Below, piece after piece: positions 16,786-25,298 of a DNA stretch of 64,000 nucleotides. The translations under genes were made by a program, and so were the position numbers. The notes below the pieces were generated by a model. The model did no database searches. It saw only the letters and a program-made list of their open reading frames with translations, and was not told the origin of the DNA. The DNA is from Anaerolineae bacterium (GTDB lineage Bacteria > Chloroflexota > Anaerolineae > 4572-78 > J111). The DNA is taken from positions 1 to 64,000 of the forward strand of contig JAHDWA010000034.1 of the NCBI GenBank assembly GCA_023382535.1. The letters run 5' to 3'. Position 1 is the stretch's first letter. Each line of letters starts with the position of its first letter.

Positions 16786-18063
16786 ATGCTAACTTATACC
16801 CTTTCTGAACCCAATCTTCAGCGCGACGAGCGCCTCCAGGCCCTTTATCACCTGGCCGTGGAGTTGTCAGCCTTGCGCAGCCTGGACTCGGTTTTGAATA
16901 CCGCGTTGCGGCACTGTCTGGAGCTAACCGGCTCGCAGTTTGGCTTTATCGGCTTAAACGCCCCTGATGGCAAAGCTCTGGACGTGGTGGCCATTCAAGG
17001 CTTCCACCCCAGCAAGCGTTTTTTCCAGCATAACCATCTGATCCCGCTGCGGCCCAACATCTTTGCCCGGGTCGTCCTGGAAAATCGCCCGGTGCGCTCA
17101 GCCAACGCCATGCTTGATCCCCAGCGGGTCGGCCAACCGCGCGGCCATCCACCAGTAGGTACTTTCCTCGGCGTTCCGCTGCGCATTCACGACGCGCCTA
17201 TTGGTATGATTGGCCTGGCTAACCGGCTGGAACCCTACGACCTTGACCATGAGCAGCTCCTGCTGACCTATGCCGCCCAGGTAGCGATTGTCATCCGCAA
17301 TGCTCAGCTCTACGAGCAACTGACCGCCGCCAACGAGGCCCTGGAACGCAAGGTTGCCAGCCGGACGCAAGAGCTGGAAGAAGCCAAACGAGCCTTGGCC
17401 CAAAAAGCAAACCAGCTCCAACAACTCCTGACCGAAACCGTTGACGTGCAGGAGCGGGAGCGGCAGCGCATTGCCCAGGACCTGCACGACGGCAGCAATC
17501 AATTGCTCATCGGGGCCATGCTGGAGCTAAAATCGGCCCGCGAACGGCTGGCCAGCAGCCATTTAGCCAAAGCCGAGGATTCGCTGCAAAAGGTACAAAC
17601 CATCCTCCGCCAGATAGAGGCGGAAAGCAAGCGCATCATCCGCGACCTGCGCCCGCCGACCCTCGACGCCCTGGGGCTGGTTCCGGCCATCCGCCGCTAC
17701 GCCGAACAGTTTCAGCACTATGCCGGTCTGCCCTGCTCCGTTCAAGTGCGGGGCGAGCCGGTCCGGCTATCCGCTAAAATGGAAATCAGCATTTACCGGC
17801 TCATGCAGGAAGCGCTGCAAAACGTCAGCGCCCACGCCCGGGCCAGCCAGGCTAACATTTCTATCACCTTCTCCCCCGCTGATCTCTGCCTCTCGGTCAG
17901 CGACGATGGTCGGGGCTTTGATCTGGCCGCCGCGCAGCAAAATCCTCACGGCAGCTTTGGCCTGCTCAGCATGCAGGAGCGGGCCGAGAGTTTGGGGGGA
18001 AAGCTATCCCTTTGGACTGAACCTGGGCAGGGGACACGGGTGGAGTTGAGTGTACCAAAATGA
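16786..18063 (+). CDS. GAF-domain sensor histidine kinase (NarL-partner type)
   Basis: A 425-residue soluble kinase with no membrane segment. Residues about 25-175 form a GAF sensor domain, residues 180-225 a coiled coil, then a HisKA_3 dimerisation domain with the phosphorylated His at 234 in RIAQDLHDGSNQLL, and a C-terminal HATPase domain (QEALQNVSAHARA for the N box, SVSDDGRGFD for G1, FGLLSMQERAESLGG for G2). The GAF domain would sense a small molecule or redox state inside the cell. Its stop codon overlaps the start of the response regulator by 4 bases, so the two are translationally coupled. Confidence 0.92.
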   Translation: MLTYTLSEPNLQRDERLQALYHLAVELSALRSLDSVLNTALRHCLELTGSQFGFIGLNAPDGKALDVVAIQGFHPSKRFFQHNHLIPLRPNIFARVVLENRPVRSANAMLDPQRVGQPRGHPPVGTFLGVPLRIHDAPIGMIGLANRLEPYDLDHEQLLLTYAAQVAIVIRNAQLYEQLTAANEALERKVASRTQELEEAKRALAQKANQLQQLLTETVDVQERERQRIAQDLHDGSNQLLIGAMLELKSARERLASSHLAKAEDSLQKVQTILRQIEAESKRIIRDLRPPTLDALGLVPAIRRYAEQFQHYAGLPCSVQVRGEPVRLSAKMEISIYRLMQEALQNVSAHARASQANISITFSPADLCLSVSDDGRGFDLAAAQQNPHGSFGLLSMQERAESLGGKLSLWTEPGQGTRVELSVPK

Positions 18064-18701
18064 CCCAAATCCGCATTCTGGTCGTAGACGACCATCAGAT
18101 TGTCCGGCAGGGTATCCGCAGCCTGCTCTCCAACTACCCAGAATTTGATATCGTCGGAGAGGCGGCGGATGGGCTAACAGCGCTGAGTCAGGTCAAGCGG
18201 TTAGCCCCGGACGTGACCCTGCTTGACATCCGCCTGCCCGGCGAGTCGGGTCTGGAGGTGCTGCGCCAGATCCGGCAGGTTCAGCCGGAGGCCCGGGTGT
18301 TGATGCTGACCTCGTTTGACGACGAGGAGTACGTATTGAACGCGCTGCGAGCGGGCGCGCAGGGCTTTGTGCTCAAAAGTGTTTCGGATGACATGCTGGT
18401 CCAGGCTATCCGCTCGGTCTGCCGGGGTGAACGCGCGCTCAGCCCGCAGATTACCGAGCAGGTGGTGCGCTGGGTCGCGACCACATCCCCCACCCCACCC
18501 CCAGGCAAACCGGTTTTTGATCAAGACGAGCAGCAAATCCTGCGCCTGCTGGTCGAAGGGGCCAGCAATATGGCTATCGCCGGCCAATTGTACCTCAGCC
18601 AGACCACCCTTAAGCGCAAACTGCGCAAAATCTTTACCAAAATGAACGTACAGACTCGCGCCCAGGCCGCCGCCGAGGCCGTCAAGCAGGGATTAATTTG
18701 A
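18060..18701 (+). CDS. NarL/FixJ-type response regulator
   Basis: A 213-residue regulator with an N-terminal receiver domain (ILVVDDHQIVRQGI; phosphoacceptor D56 in VTLLDIRLPGESG; T/S switch LTSFDDEE; K in GFVLKSVS) and a C-terminal LuxR-type helix-turn-helix (LRLLVEGASNMAIAGQLYLS followed by QTTLKRKLRKIF). Cognate to the kinase directly upstream. The coxMSL genes begin 293 bases downstream, so control of CO dehydrogenase by this pair is plausible. The palindrome at 18816-18843 is a candidate target. Confidence 0.92.
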   Translation: MTQIRILVVDDHQIVRQGIRSLLSNYPEFDIVGEAADGLTALSQVKRLAPDVTLLDIRLPGESGLEVLRQIRQVQPEARVLMLTSFDDEEYVLNALRAGAQGFVLKSVSDDMLVQAIRSVCRGERALSPQITEQVVRWVATTSPTPPPGKPVFDQDEQQILRLLVEGASNMAIAGQLYLSQTTLKRKLRKIFTKMNVQTRAQAAAEAVKQGLI

Positions 18702-18815
18702 CTCAAGATGGCCCATGTGGGCCACCAAATCGGCCCTGTTGGTACTTGGCAGCGGCTCCTATCGCGAGTATCATTTCTGACCAGCCCAAGTTCGTTGCTG
18801 CAATAATTAAGTAGA

Positions 18816-18843
18816 GGAGTGCAAAAGTGCACTTTTGCACTCC
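18816..18843. promoter_or_regulatory. 28-bp perfect palindrome upstream of coxM
   Basis: GGAGTGCAAAAGTG at 18816-18829 is followed without a gap by its exact complement to 18843. It lies 114 bases after the response regulator stop and 151 bases before coxM. A palindrome with no loop suits a dimeric DNA-binding protein, but the RNA would also form a stem. No clear -35/-10 pair stands out around it. The rest of 18702-18994 holds AAATCTAAAATCC repeat words flanking a GCCCGTC/GACGGGC stem at 18944-18958. Confidence 0.55.
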
Positions 18844-18994
18844 AAACCTGCCTGCTTAAGCCTAAAACCTCAGCCAATAAAAAAGTCTAATGCTTTTATC
18901 ACCAAGGAGGTGCTGTTTATTAAATTCAAATCTAAAATCCACGCCCGTCTGACGGGCAGTCCAAAATCTAAAATCCAATGAAGGGGGTAGATTT

Positions 18995-19864
18995 ATGATT
19001 CCAGGAAAATTTGAATACTTTGCTCCAACCACCCTGCCCGAGGCGGTCACGCTGCTTTCGGAAAAGGGGTACGGGGCCAAAATTTTGGCCGGGGGCCAGA
19101 GCCTCATCCCGGCCATGCGCTTTCGTCTGGCCCAGCCGGAGGTGCTGATTGATATCAATCGCATTAACGGGCTGAGTTATATCAAAGAAGAGAACGGCCA
19201 CCTGGTCATCGGCGCGATGATCCGCGAGGCCGAACTCGACGCCAATCCCCTCATCCACCAAAAATATTCCCTCCTGGCCGATACGGCCAAAGTCATCGCC
19301 GACCCGCTGGTCCGCAATATGGCTACTGTCGGCGGCAACCTGGCTCACGCCGACCCGGCGAATGACCACCCCGCCACCATGCTGGCTTACAACGCCTCCG
19401 TTGTCGCCGTTGGGCCGGGGGGCGAGCGGGTCATCCCTATTGACGAATTTTTTGTAGACCTGTTCGCCAGCAGCCTGGCCGAAAACGAAATATTGAAGGA
19501 AATCCGCATCCCCACTCCTCCGGCTCACAGCGGCGGCGCTTATCTCAAGCTCGAACGCAAAGTGGGCGATTACGCCGTTGCCGCCATAGCCGTACAGTTG
19601 ACCCTTGACGGCAACACCTGCCAATCTGTCCGTATTGGTTTGACCAATGTCTCCCCCACCCCTATGCGCGCCGCCAATGCCGAAGCTGCCCTCACCGGCC
19701 AGCCGCTCACCGAGGAAACCATCAAAGCCGCCGCTGCCGCCGCTGCCCAGGAGTGCGAACCTTCCAGCGATTTGCGCGGCTCCGAAGCCTACAAGCGCGA
19801 CATCGTCCGGGTGTTGACCATCCGGGCCATCAACAAGGCAGTCGAGCGAGCCAAAACAAATTAG
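18995..19864 (+). CDS. coxM: Aerobic carbon monoxide dehydrogenase, medium FAD subunit
   Basis: A 289-residue FAD-binding subunit of the molybdenum CO dehydrogenase. FAD motifs are AGGQSLIPAM near residue 32 and TVGGNLAHADPANDHPAT near residue 110, as in CoxM of Afipia carboxidovorans (AGGHS and TIGGN). It passes electrons from the iron-sulfur subunit to the quinone pool. AAGGGGG 7 bases upstream of the ATG is a strong ribosome site. First gene of the M-S-L order that is typical of form I operons. Confidence 0.93.
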   Translation: MIPGKFEYFAPTTLPEAVTLLSEKGYGAKILAGGQSLIPAMRFRLAQPEVLIDINRINGLSYIKEENGHLVIGAMIREAELDANPLIHQKYSLLADTAKVIADPLVRNMATVGGNLAHADPANDHPATMLAYNASVVAVGPGGERVIPIDEFFVDLFASSLAENEILKEIRIPTPPAHSGGAYLKLERKVGDYAVAAIAVQLTLDGNTCQSVRIGLTNVSPTPMRAANAEAALTGQPLTEETIKAAAAAAAQECEPSSDLRGSEAYKRDIVRVLTIRAINKAVERAKTN

Positions 19865-19945
19865 AACGCAGATAACGCTGGTTGCCGCTGATCTTCGCTG
19901 ATTTTTTCGTTTTTTATCTGCGTAAATCTGCGCTTATCTGTGTCA
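19862..19945. repeat. Intergenic word repeat (AACGCAGATAACGC type)
   Basis: Between coxM and coxS, CGCAGATAACGC-like words are followed by inverted TTATCTGCGT words, so the RNA can fold on itself. Part of the window-wide family of intergenic word hairpins. Confidence 0.55.
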
Positions 19946-19981
19946 TCAACGTTCCATAATTTATCGCAAAGGAGCAGAACT

Positions 19982-20461
19982 ATGGGTTATCCAATTACGG
20001 TAACGGTGAACGGCCAGCAAGTCTCGCAGGAAGTCGAGCCGCGCCTGCTGCTGGTCCATTTCATCCGTGAAAATCTAAATCTGACCGGCACACACGTCGG
20101 CTGTGATACGACCAGTTGCGGGGCATGCACGGTCATCATGGACGGCAAAGCCGTTAAAAGCTGTACCATCTTTGCCGTGCAGGCCAACGGCCGCACTATC
20201 GAAACGATTGAGGGACTGGCCAACGGCGCGCTGCATCCCCTGCAAGAGGGCTTTTGGGAGAAGCATGGCCTGCAGTGCGGCTACTGTACCCCCGGCATGA
20301 TTATGAGCGCCAAAGCCTTCCTGGCTCAAAATCCTACCCCAACCGAAGAAGAAATCCGCTGGGCCATCTCCGGCAACCTGTGCCGCTGTACCGGCTACAT
20401 CAAGATTGTGGAAGCGATTCAGTACGCGGCGGAGAAGCTGCAGGCTAAGGCTGAGGCTTAG
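19982..20461 (+). CDS. coxS: Aerobic carbon monoxide dehydrogenase, small iron-sulfur subunit
   Basis: A 159-residue subunit with two [2Fe-2S] clusters. The plant-ferredoxin-like cluster uses [18 protein letters not shown] with a further Cys in VKSCTIF; the second cluster uses [14 protein letters not shown] and GNLCRCTGY. It carries electrons from the molybdenum site to FAD. The ATG at 19982 has AAAGGAGC 7 to 8 bases upstream; a longer frame from 19940 has no ribosome site. The final residues (KLQAKAEA) are encoded by CAGGCTAAGGCTGAGGCT, a repeat word also seen near potC and in polA, so the tail may be a later addition. Confidence 0.95.
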   Translation: MGYPITVTVNGQQVSQEVEPRLLLVHFIRENLNLTGTHVGCDTTSCGACTVIMDGKAVKSCTIFAVQANGRTIETIEGLANGALHPLQEGFWEKHGLQCGYCTPGMIMSAKAFLAQNPTPTEEEIRWAISGNLCRCTGYIKIVEAIQYAAEKLQAKAEA

Positions 20462-20462
20462 C

Positions 20463-20531
20463 CAATTGTCAATATTCAACAGTCAATTATGAATTGTCAA
20501 TGGTAATCGTAAATCCAAAATCGTAAATCGG
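20463..20531. repeat. Two word-repeat classes between coxS and coxL
   Basis: CAATTGTCAA/TTGACAATTG-like words (20464-20502) are followed by AAATCCAAAATCGTAAATC (exact copy at 20511-20529) just before the coxL ribosome site. The first class recurs at 14681, 42985 and 43113, the second at 6067 and 48702. Confidence 0.65.
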
Positions 20532-20538
20532 AGGTATT

Positions 20539-22980
20539 ATGCCAGTACCGAATAAAAGAGAAAACAAAGTAGCTGAAGCGCCGCCGGGGGTGATTATTTC
20601 GGCCAATGTGCCGACTACCCACGATGTCCGGGTGACGACACCCCCGGAAATCTGCGGGATGGGCCACCGCATGAAGCGCAAAGAAGACCCGCGCTTTATT
20701 CAGGGCGCGGGCAGGTACGTGGACGATGTAAAACTGCCGGGTATGCTTTACCTGGACTTAGTGCGCAGTCCCTACGCCCACGCCAGAATTTTGAAAATTG
20801 ACGCCAGCAAGGCCCTGGCCCTACCCGGGGTGTTGGCCGTCATCACCGGCGAGGATTTGAAAAAGGCCGGCAATCTGCACTGGATGCCAACCCTCATGTC
20901 AGACACCCAGATGGTGCTGCCGACCGAAAAGGTCGTTTACTACGCCCAGGAAGTGTGTGCTGTCGTCGCCACTGACCGTTACATTGCCGCCGACGCCATC
21001 GAGTTAGTCGAGGTTGAGTATGAGCCGCTGCCGCCGGTTATGGACCCGTTTGAGGCGCTCAAGAACGAGGTCATCGTCCGCGACGATAAAGAGGAAAAAA
21101 CCAACCACATCTGGCACTGGGAAGCGGGTGATAAGGAAGCGACCGATAAAGTGTTCGCGGCAGCGGCCCATGTGGTCAAAGAAAAGATTTACCTGCCGCG
21201 CATCCACGTCGCCTCGATTGAAACCTGCGGTATGGTTGCCCACTGGGACAAAATCCGCGAGCAGATGACCATCTATATGACCTCCCAGGCCCCGCACGCG
21301 CACCGCACTGTCGTGGCCCTGGTCAGCGGGTTGCCGGAGCACAAAATCCGCATCATTTCGCCCGACATTGGCGGCGGTTTTGGCGGCAAGGTGCCGGTCT
21401 ATCCCGGCTACGTCTGCACCATCGTCGCCAGTTTGGTCACCGGCAAGCCGGTCAAGTGGATTGAGGACCGCAGCGAAAATTTGCAGGCCGACAGCTTTGC
21501 CCGCGACTATCACATCGAGGCCGAAATGGCCGCCGACGCCAACGGCAAGATCATTGGCCTGCGGGTCAACACCATCGCCGATCACGGCGCAGCGGACGCA
21601 GCGGCCAACCCGTCCAAATTCCCGGCGGGGCTGTACAGCATCGCCACCGGCTCCTATGATATGAAGGCGGCCCATATCGCCGTAGATGGCGTCTACACCA
21701 ACAAGCCGCCGGGGGGCGTCGCTTATCGTTGCTCCTTCCGTGTCACCGAGGCGGTCCACATGATCGAGCGCATGGCCGATGTGATGGCCCACGAATTGGG
21801 CCGGGACCCGGCCGAGTTCCGGCTGAAGAACTTTATCCTGCCGGAGCAGTTCCCCTACAAATCGCCCACCGGCTGGGTCTACGACAGCGGCAACTACGGC
21901 GAAGCGTTACGGGTGGCTATGGACATGCTCGGCTACGAGGAACTGCGCAAAGAGCAGGCCGAAAAGCGGGCGCGGGGTGAGTTGATGGGCATCGGCATCT
22001 CCTGCTTCACCGAGGTGGTCGGGGCCGGGCCTTCAAAGGACTACGACATCCTGGGCCTCAAGATGTTCGATAGCTGCGAGATTCGTATCCACCCCACCGG
22101 CAAAGCCATCGCCCGCATCGGCGTGCAGACACAGGGTCAGGGCCATGAAACCACCTTCGCCCAGATCATCGCCGAGGAGCTGGGCCTGCCGGCCAGCCAC
22201 ATCGAGGTAGAGCACGGCGACACCGATACCGCCCCCTACGGCCTGGGCACATACGCCAGCCGTTCGACCCCCACCGCCGGTGCGGCGACAGCGATGGCTG
22301 CCCGCAAAATCAAAGCCAAGGCCAAAAAGATTGCCGCGCACCTGCTGGAGGTCAATGAGGATGACCTGGAGTGGAACGTTGACAAGTTCCAGGTCAAAGG
22401 CTCACCGGAGCAGGCCAAGACCATCCAGGATATAGCTTTTGCTGCCTATACGAACCACCCACAAGGAATGGAAGCCGGGCTGGAAGCAGTCAACTACTAC
22501 GACCCGCCCAACCTGACTTTCCCCTTCGGCAGCTACATCTGCGTGGTGGATATTGACAAGGGCACCGGCGAGGTTAAAATCCGCCGCTTTGTGGCCGTGG
22601 ACGACTGCGGCCACATCATCAACCCGCTGGTGGTCGAAGGGCAGATTCATGGCGGCCTGACCATGGGCCTGGCCCCGGCCATGTTCGAGGAAATCGTCTA
22701 CGACGAAAACGGCCAGAACCTGAGCGGCACCTTTATGGATTACCTGCTGCCGACGGCGGTCGAGACGCCCAAGTGGGAACTGGGCAAAACTATCACCCCT
22801 TCACCCCACCACCCGCTGGGGGCCAAAGGTGTGGGTGAGTCGCCGACAGTCGGCGCACCGCCGGCCATTGCCAATGCGGTCGTGGATGCCTTGTGGCACC
22901 TCGGCGTGCGCCACATTGACATCCCTATCACGCCGCAGAAGGTCTGGAAACTGCTGCGGGAGCACGGGGTGACGGAGTAG
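20539..22980 (+). CDS. coxL: Form I aerobic carbon monoxide dehydrogenase, large molybdenum subunit
   Basis: An 813-residue catalytic subunit that oxidises CO with water to CO2 at a Mo-S-Cu centre. The diagnostic form I motif AYRCSFR is present, with the copper-binding Cys at residue 398; form II enzymes have AYRGAGR. The catalytic Glu is E767 in AKGVGESPTVG. The molybdopterin-binding glycine-rich DIGGGFGGK and the KNFILPEQFPYKSPTGW segment match CoxL of Afipia carboxidovorans. Length is typical. GGAGGTATT precedes the ATG. It completes the coxMSL set and implies that CO can be used as an energy source. Confidence 0.96.
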   Translation: MPVPNKRENKVAEAPPGVIISANVPTTHDVRVTTPPEICGMGHRMKRKEDPRFIQGAGRYVDDVKLPGMLYLDLVRSPYAHARILKIDASKALALPGVLAVITGEDLKKAGNLHWMPTLMSDTQMVLPTEKVVYYAQEVCAVVATDRYIAADAIELVEVEYEPLPPVMDPFEALKNEVIVRDDKEEKTNHIWHWEAGDKEATDKVFAAAAHVVKEKIYLPRIHVASIETCGMVAHWDKIREQMTIYMTSQAPHAHRTVVALVSGLPEHKIRIISPDIGGGFGGKVPVYPGYVCTIVASLVTGKPVKWIEDRSENLQADSFARDYHIEAEMAADANGKIIGLRVNTIADHGAADAAANPSKFPAGLYSIATGSYDMKAAHIAVDGVYTNKPPGGVAYRCSFRVTEAVHMIERMADVMAHELGRDPAEFRLKNFILPEQFPYKSPTGWVYDSGNYGEALRVAMDMLGYEELRKEQAEKRARGELMGIGISCFTEVVGAGPSKDYDILGLKMFDSCEIRIHPTGKAIARIGVQTQGQGHETTFAQIIAEELGLPASHIEVEHGDTDTAPYGLGTYASRSTPTAGAATAMAARKIKAKAKKIAAHLLEVNEDDLEWNVDKFQVKGSPEQAKTIQDIAFAAYTNHPQGMEAGLEAVNYYDPPNLTFPFGSYICVVDIDKGTGEVKIRRFVAVDDCGHIINPLVVEGQIHGGLTMGLAPAMFEEIVYDENGQNLSGTFMDYLLPTAVETPKWELGKTITPSPHHPLGAKGVGESPTVGAPPAIANAVVDALWHLGVRHIDIPITPQKVWKLLREHGVTE

Positions 22981-23036
22981 AGGTGAGGAAACGTGAGGCG
23001 TGAAGCGTGAGGCGTTTTTACGTTTCACGCTTCACG
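22981..23036 (+). terminator. CGTGAAGCGTGA word hairpin after coxL
   Basis: AACGTGAGGCGTGAAGCGTGA words are followed by TTTCACGCTTCACG and TTTTTGTTTT. The arms can pair in several registers, and the T-rich run makes it a candidate terminator for coxMSL. Confidence 0.6.
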
Positions 23037-23145
23037 TTTTTGTTTTCTGAAAGGGTTGACTTTAGGGCGGAATCCTACTACACTTGATCTTGAACACCAT
23101 CATCAACAAATTAAAGAACTTGCCGGAGAAGGAGTCAGCCCAACG

Positions 23146-23712
23146 ATGTGGAAACAGGACAGCCCAACCCATCTCCAGGTAGATCAGGCGATGGGGCCGT
23201 TAAAATTTTTGTTTGGCTTGCCTCTGCTCCTGGGAGGTCTCTACTTCCTGTATAAATACCTCATCCTGGGTATCGTCGAGTATATCCAGGCTGGCGATTG
23301 GCCGGGCCTGTTGGGCGGCTTTATGGGCTGGCTGGTCATCCTCCTGCTCGGCCTGGTGCTGCTGATTCCCGGCTGGGTCATCATCTCTCTGCGGCGGAGC
23401 GTGGTGATTGACACCAGCCTGGGCGACCTGAGGGAGACACAGGATTTTCTCATCTACAAGCGCGTTAAGCACCACCGGCTGGCCTCTTTCGAGCAGGTCA
23501 TGGTCCGCACCGACCGGGCCAAGAAGTCCCGCAAATCCCTTTACTCGGTGGACCTCATCCGGTCCGACCGCAGTTATGTCATGGTTGCGGCGCTGGAAGA
23601 TGCCAAAATGGCCAGAGAACTGGGCAACAAGCTCAGAACCATGTTGGGCTTGAAGAAACAAAGAGCCTCCGAGCCGGAACCAGGCGAGGAGTTAGAAGCT
23701 GTAGAATCATAG
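23146..23712 (+). CDS. Hypothetical two-helix membrane protein
   Basis: A 188-residue protein I do not recognise. Two hydrophobic segments (about residues 20-45 and 60-80: FLFGLPLLLGGLYFLYKYLI and GWLVILLLGLVLLIPGWVII) are followed by a soluble beta-rich domain that looks like a small PH-like or signal domain, and a charged tail. AAGGAG lies 12 bases upstream of the ATG at 23146; a TTG at 23056 extends the frame but has a poor site. It sits between coxL and the AhpD-like gene and may be a membrane anchor or unrelated. Confidence 0.65.
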   Translation: MWKQDSPTHLQVDQAMGPLKFLFGLPLLLGGLYFLYKYLILGIVEYIQAGDWPGLLGGFMGWLVILLLGLVLLIPGWVIISLRRSVVIDTSLGDLRETQDFLIYKRVKHHRLASFEQVMVRTDRAKKSRKSLYSVDLIRSDRSYVMVAALEDAKMARELGNKLRTMLGLKKQRASEPEPGEELEAVES

Positions 23713-23790
23713 GTAGCAGGTAGCAAGTCGCAGGGTCGCACCCGCCTATCTGGCTGCTGGCTACTGACATCTGACGACTGATTACTATTT
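23712..23790. repeat. GTAGCAGGTAGCAAGTCGC and ACTGACATCTGACGACTGA repeat words
   Basis: Words related to those at 4199 and 26330 (GTAGCA type) and at 25236, 26395, 31558 and 48990 (CTACTGAC type) fill the space between two co-directional genes. Confidence 0.6.
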
Positions 23791-23807
23791 CTTGGGAGTT
23801 CATCACC

Positions 23808-24206
23808 ATGCCCACCGTCAAAATGATCGAGTACGACGAGGCCAGCCCGGAGGTTCGGGCCGTTTACGATGACATCAAGGCCACCCGCAAAACTGAGACG
23901 ATCACCAACTTCTGGAAAACCATCGCCACCCACCCGCCGACCCTGGCCCGCGTCTGGCGCGATTTGAAGGAGGTGATGGCCCCCGGCCGGCTGGACCCGC
24001 TGACCAAAGAGATGATCGCCATTGCCGTCAGCGCCACCACCGGCTGCGCCTACTGTATCAACTCCCATACCGCCGCTGCTAAAAAGCTGGGCATGGATAA
24101 CGAGATGCTGGGCGAGTTGATGGCCGTAATCGGCATGTTCAACACGACCAACAAGCTGGCCGAAGGCTACCAGGTCGAGCCGGACGTGTTTCCACCCCTG
24201 GAGTAA
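23808..24206 (+). CDS. Carboxymuconolactone decarboxylase-family (AhpD-like) protein
   Basis: A 132-residue all-helical protein of the CMD/AhpD family. The active-site region ATTGCAYCINSHTAAAKKLG carries the CxxC pair and downstream His seen in AhpD-like thiol proteins, so a redox or peroxide-related role is more likely than true lactone decarboxylation. AhpD in Mycobacterium tuberculosis takes electrons from a lipoylated E2 subunit, and an E2 gene lies 3.3 kb downstream here. Whether these two interact is inference. It precedes acoX by 16 bases. Confidence 0.85.
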   Translation: MPTVKMIEYDEASPEVRAVYDDIKATRKTETITNFWKTIATHPPTLARVWRDLKEVMAPGRLDPLTKEMIAIAVSATTGCAYCINSHTAAAKKLGMDNEMLGELMAVIGMFNTTNKLAEGYQVEPDVFPPLE

Positions 24207-24222
24207 GAGGCACGATTTCCCT

Positions 24223-25224
24223 ATGGCAGCCACCGTTGGCATTATCGCCAACCCGGCCTCAGGCAAAGATATCCGGCGGCTGGTAGCTCACGGCTCGGTT
24301 TTTGATAACCGGGAAAAAATCAACATCATCCGCCGTGCCCTACGCGGCCTGGATGCGCTGGGCATCACCCAGGTCCTGGCCATGCCCGATACCTTTGGGC
24401 TGGTGGTTCACGCTCAGGAGAAAGCCGGGGTCCGTCTGCGGGTTGACCTGCTGAATATGCCCCTGACCAACACGGCTCAAGACTCAACCACGGCGGCCCG
24501 CTTGATGGCCGCCGCCGGAGTGGGCTGCATCATTACCCTGGGGGGCGACGGCACCAACCGGGCGGTGGCCAAGGGCTGCGGCTACGTGCCGCTGGTGCCC
24601 ATCTCTACCGGCACCAACAACGCCTTTCCGGTGATGGTCGAAGGCACCTTGGCCGGGCTGGCCGCTGGCGTGGTTGCTCTGAACACAGCCAGCGTGCGGC
24701 CGGAGGCCGTCCGCCTGGCCCGGCGCCTGGAAATTTTGCGCAACGGCCAGTTCATTGATCTGGCCCTGGTGGACGTGGTCGTTTACGATGAGCGCTTCGT
24801 CGCCAGCCGGGCCATCTGGGAGGCAAACAAGATGCGGACGGTGATCCTGTCGCAGGCCAGGCCGGCCACTATCGGCGCTTCGGCGATTGCCGGCTACTTG
24901 CCGGAAACGCCGCTCAACGGACAGCCCGGTGTCTGGATCGAGATCGGCCCGGGACCGCGGCAGGTCCTGGCGCCCATCGCGCCGGGACTCATCCTGCCGG
25001 TGCCCATTCAGTCTATCCAATGGCTGGCCGTAGGCGAACAAAAGGCAGTGACACATGTCCCCACCGTGCTGGCCCTTGATGGGGAACGGGAAATCCCCAT
25101 TAAGGCGGATGAATTGATCGAAATCCGCCTCACCCAGAACGGGCCGCACGTCGTCAATGTGGAAGCGGCGCTCCGGGTCGCCAGCCGGGCAGGACTGTTT
25201 ATTTCAACCCACGAAAGGAGGTAA
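24223..25224 (+). CDS. acoX: AcoX-like ATP-NAD kinase-fold protein
   Basis: A 333-residue protein of the ATP-NAD/AcoX kinase family. It has an N-terminal NPASGKDIRRLVAHGSV motif and the kinase signature LGGDGTNRAVAKG with VPISTGTNNAFP. AcoX is encoded at the head of acetoin dehydrogenase operons (acoXABC in Cupriavidus), and the E1-alpha, E1-beta and E2 genes follow here in that order. Its biochemical role in acetoin use is not firmly established. Confidence 0.85.
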   Translation: MAATVGIIANPASGKDIRRLVAHGSVFDNREKINIIRRALRGLDALGITQVLAMPDTFGLVVHAQEKAGVRLRVDLLNMPLTNTAQDSTTAARLMAAAGVGCIITLGGDGTNRAVAKGCGYVPLVPISTGTNNAFPVMVEGTLAGLAAGVVALNTASVRPEAVRLARRLEILRNGQFIDLALVDVVVYDERFVASRAIWEANKMRTVILSQARPATIGASAIAGYLPETPLNGQPGVWIEIGPGPRQVLAPIAPGLILPVPIQSIQWLAVGEQKAVTHVPTVLALDGEREIPIKADELIEIRLTQNGPHVVNVEAALRVASRAGLFISTHERR

Positions 25225-25234
25225 ACTCAACAAA

Positions 25235-25282
25235 AAAGTAAAAATGTCTGACGACTGTCTACTGATGACTGTCTACTTTTTT
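25235..25282. repeat. Intergenic CTGTCTACTGATGACTGTCTAC words
   Basis: Repeated ACTGTCTACTG words between acoX and acoA, just upstream of the acoA ribosome site (GAGGAGG at about 25285). Confidence 0.55.
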
Positions 25283-25298
25283 ATCGAGGAGGATAATT

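Noticed and set aside
20539..22980. Form II CoxL-like or xanthine dehydrogenase
   Set aside because: The active-site loop is AYRCSFR, the form I signature, and not AYRGAGR; the following KNFILPEQFPY segment also fits form I.
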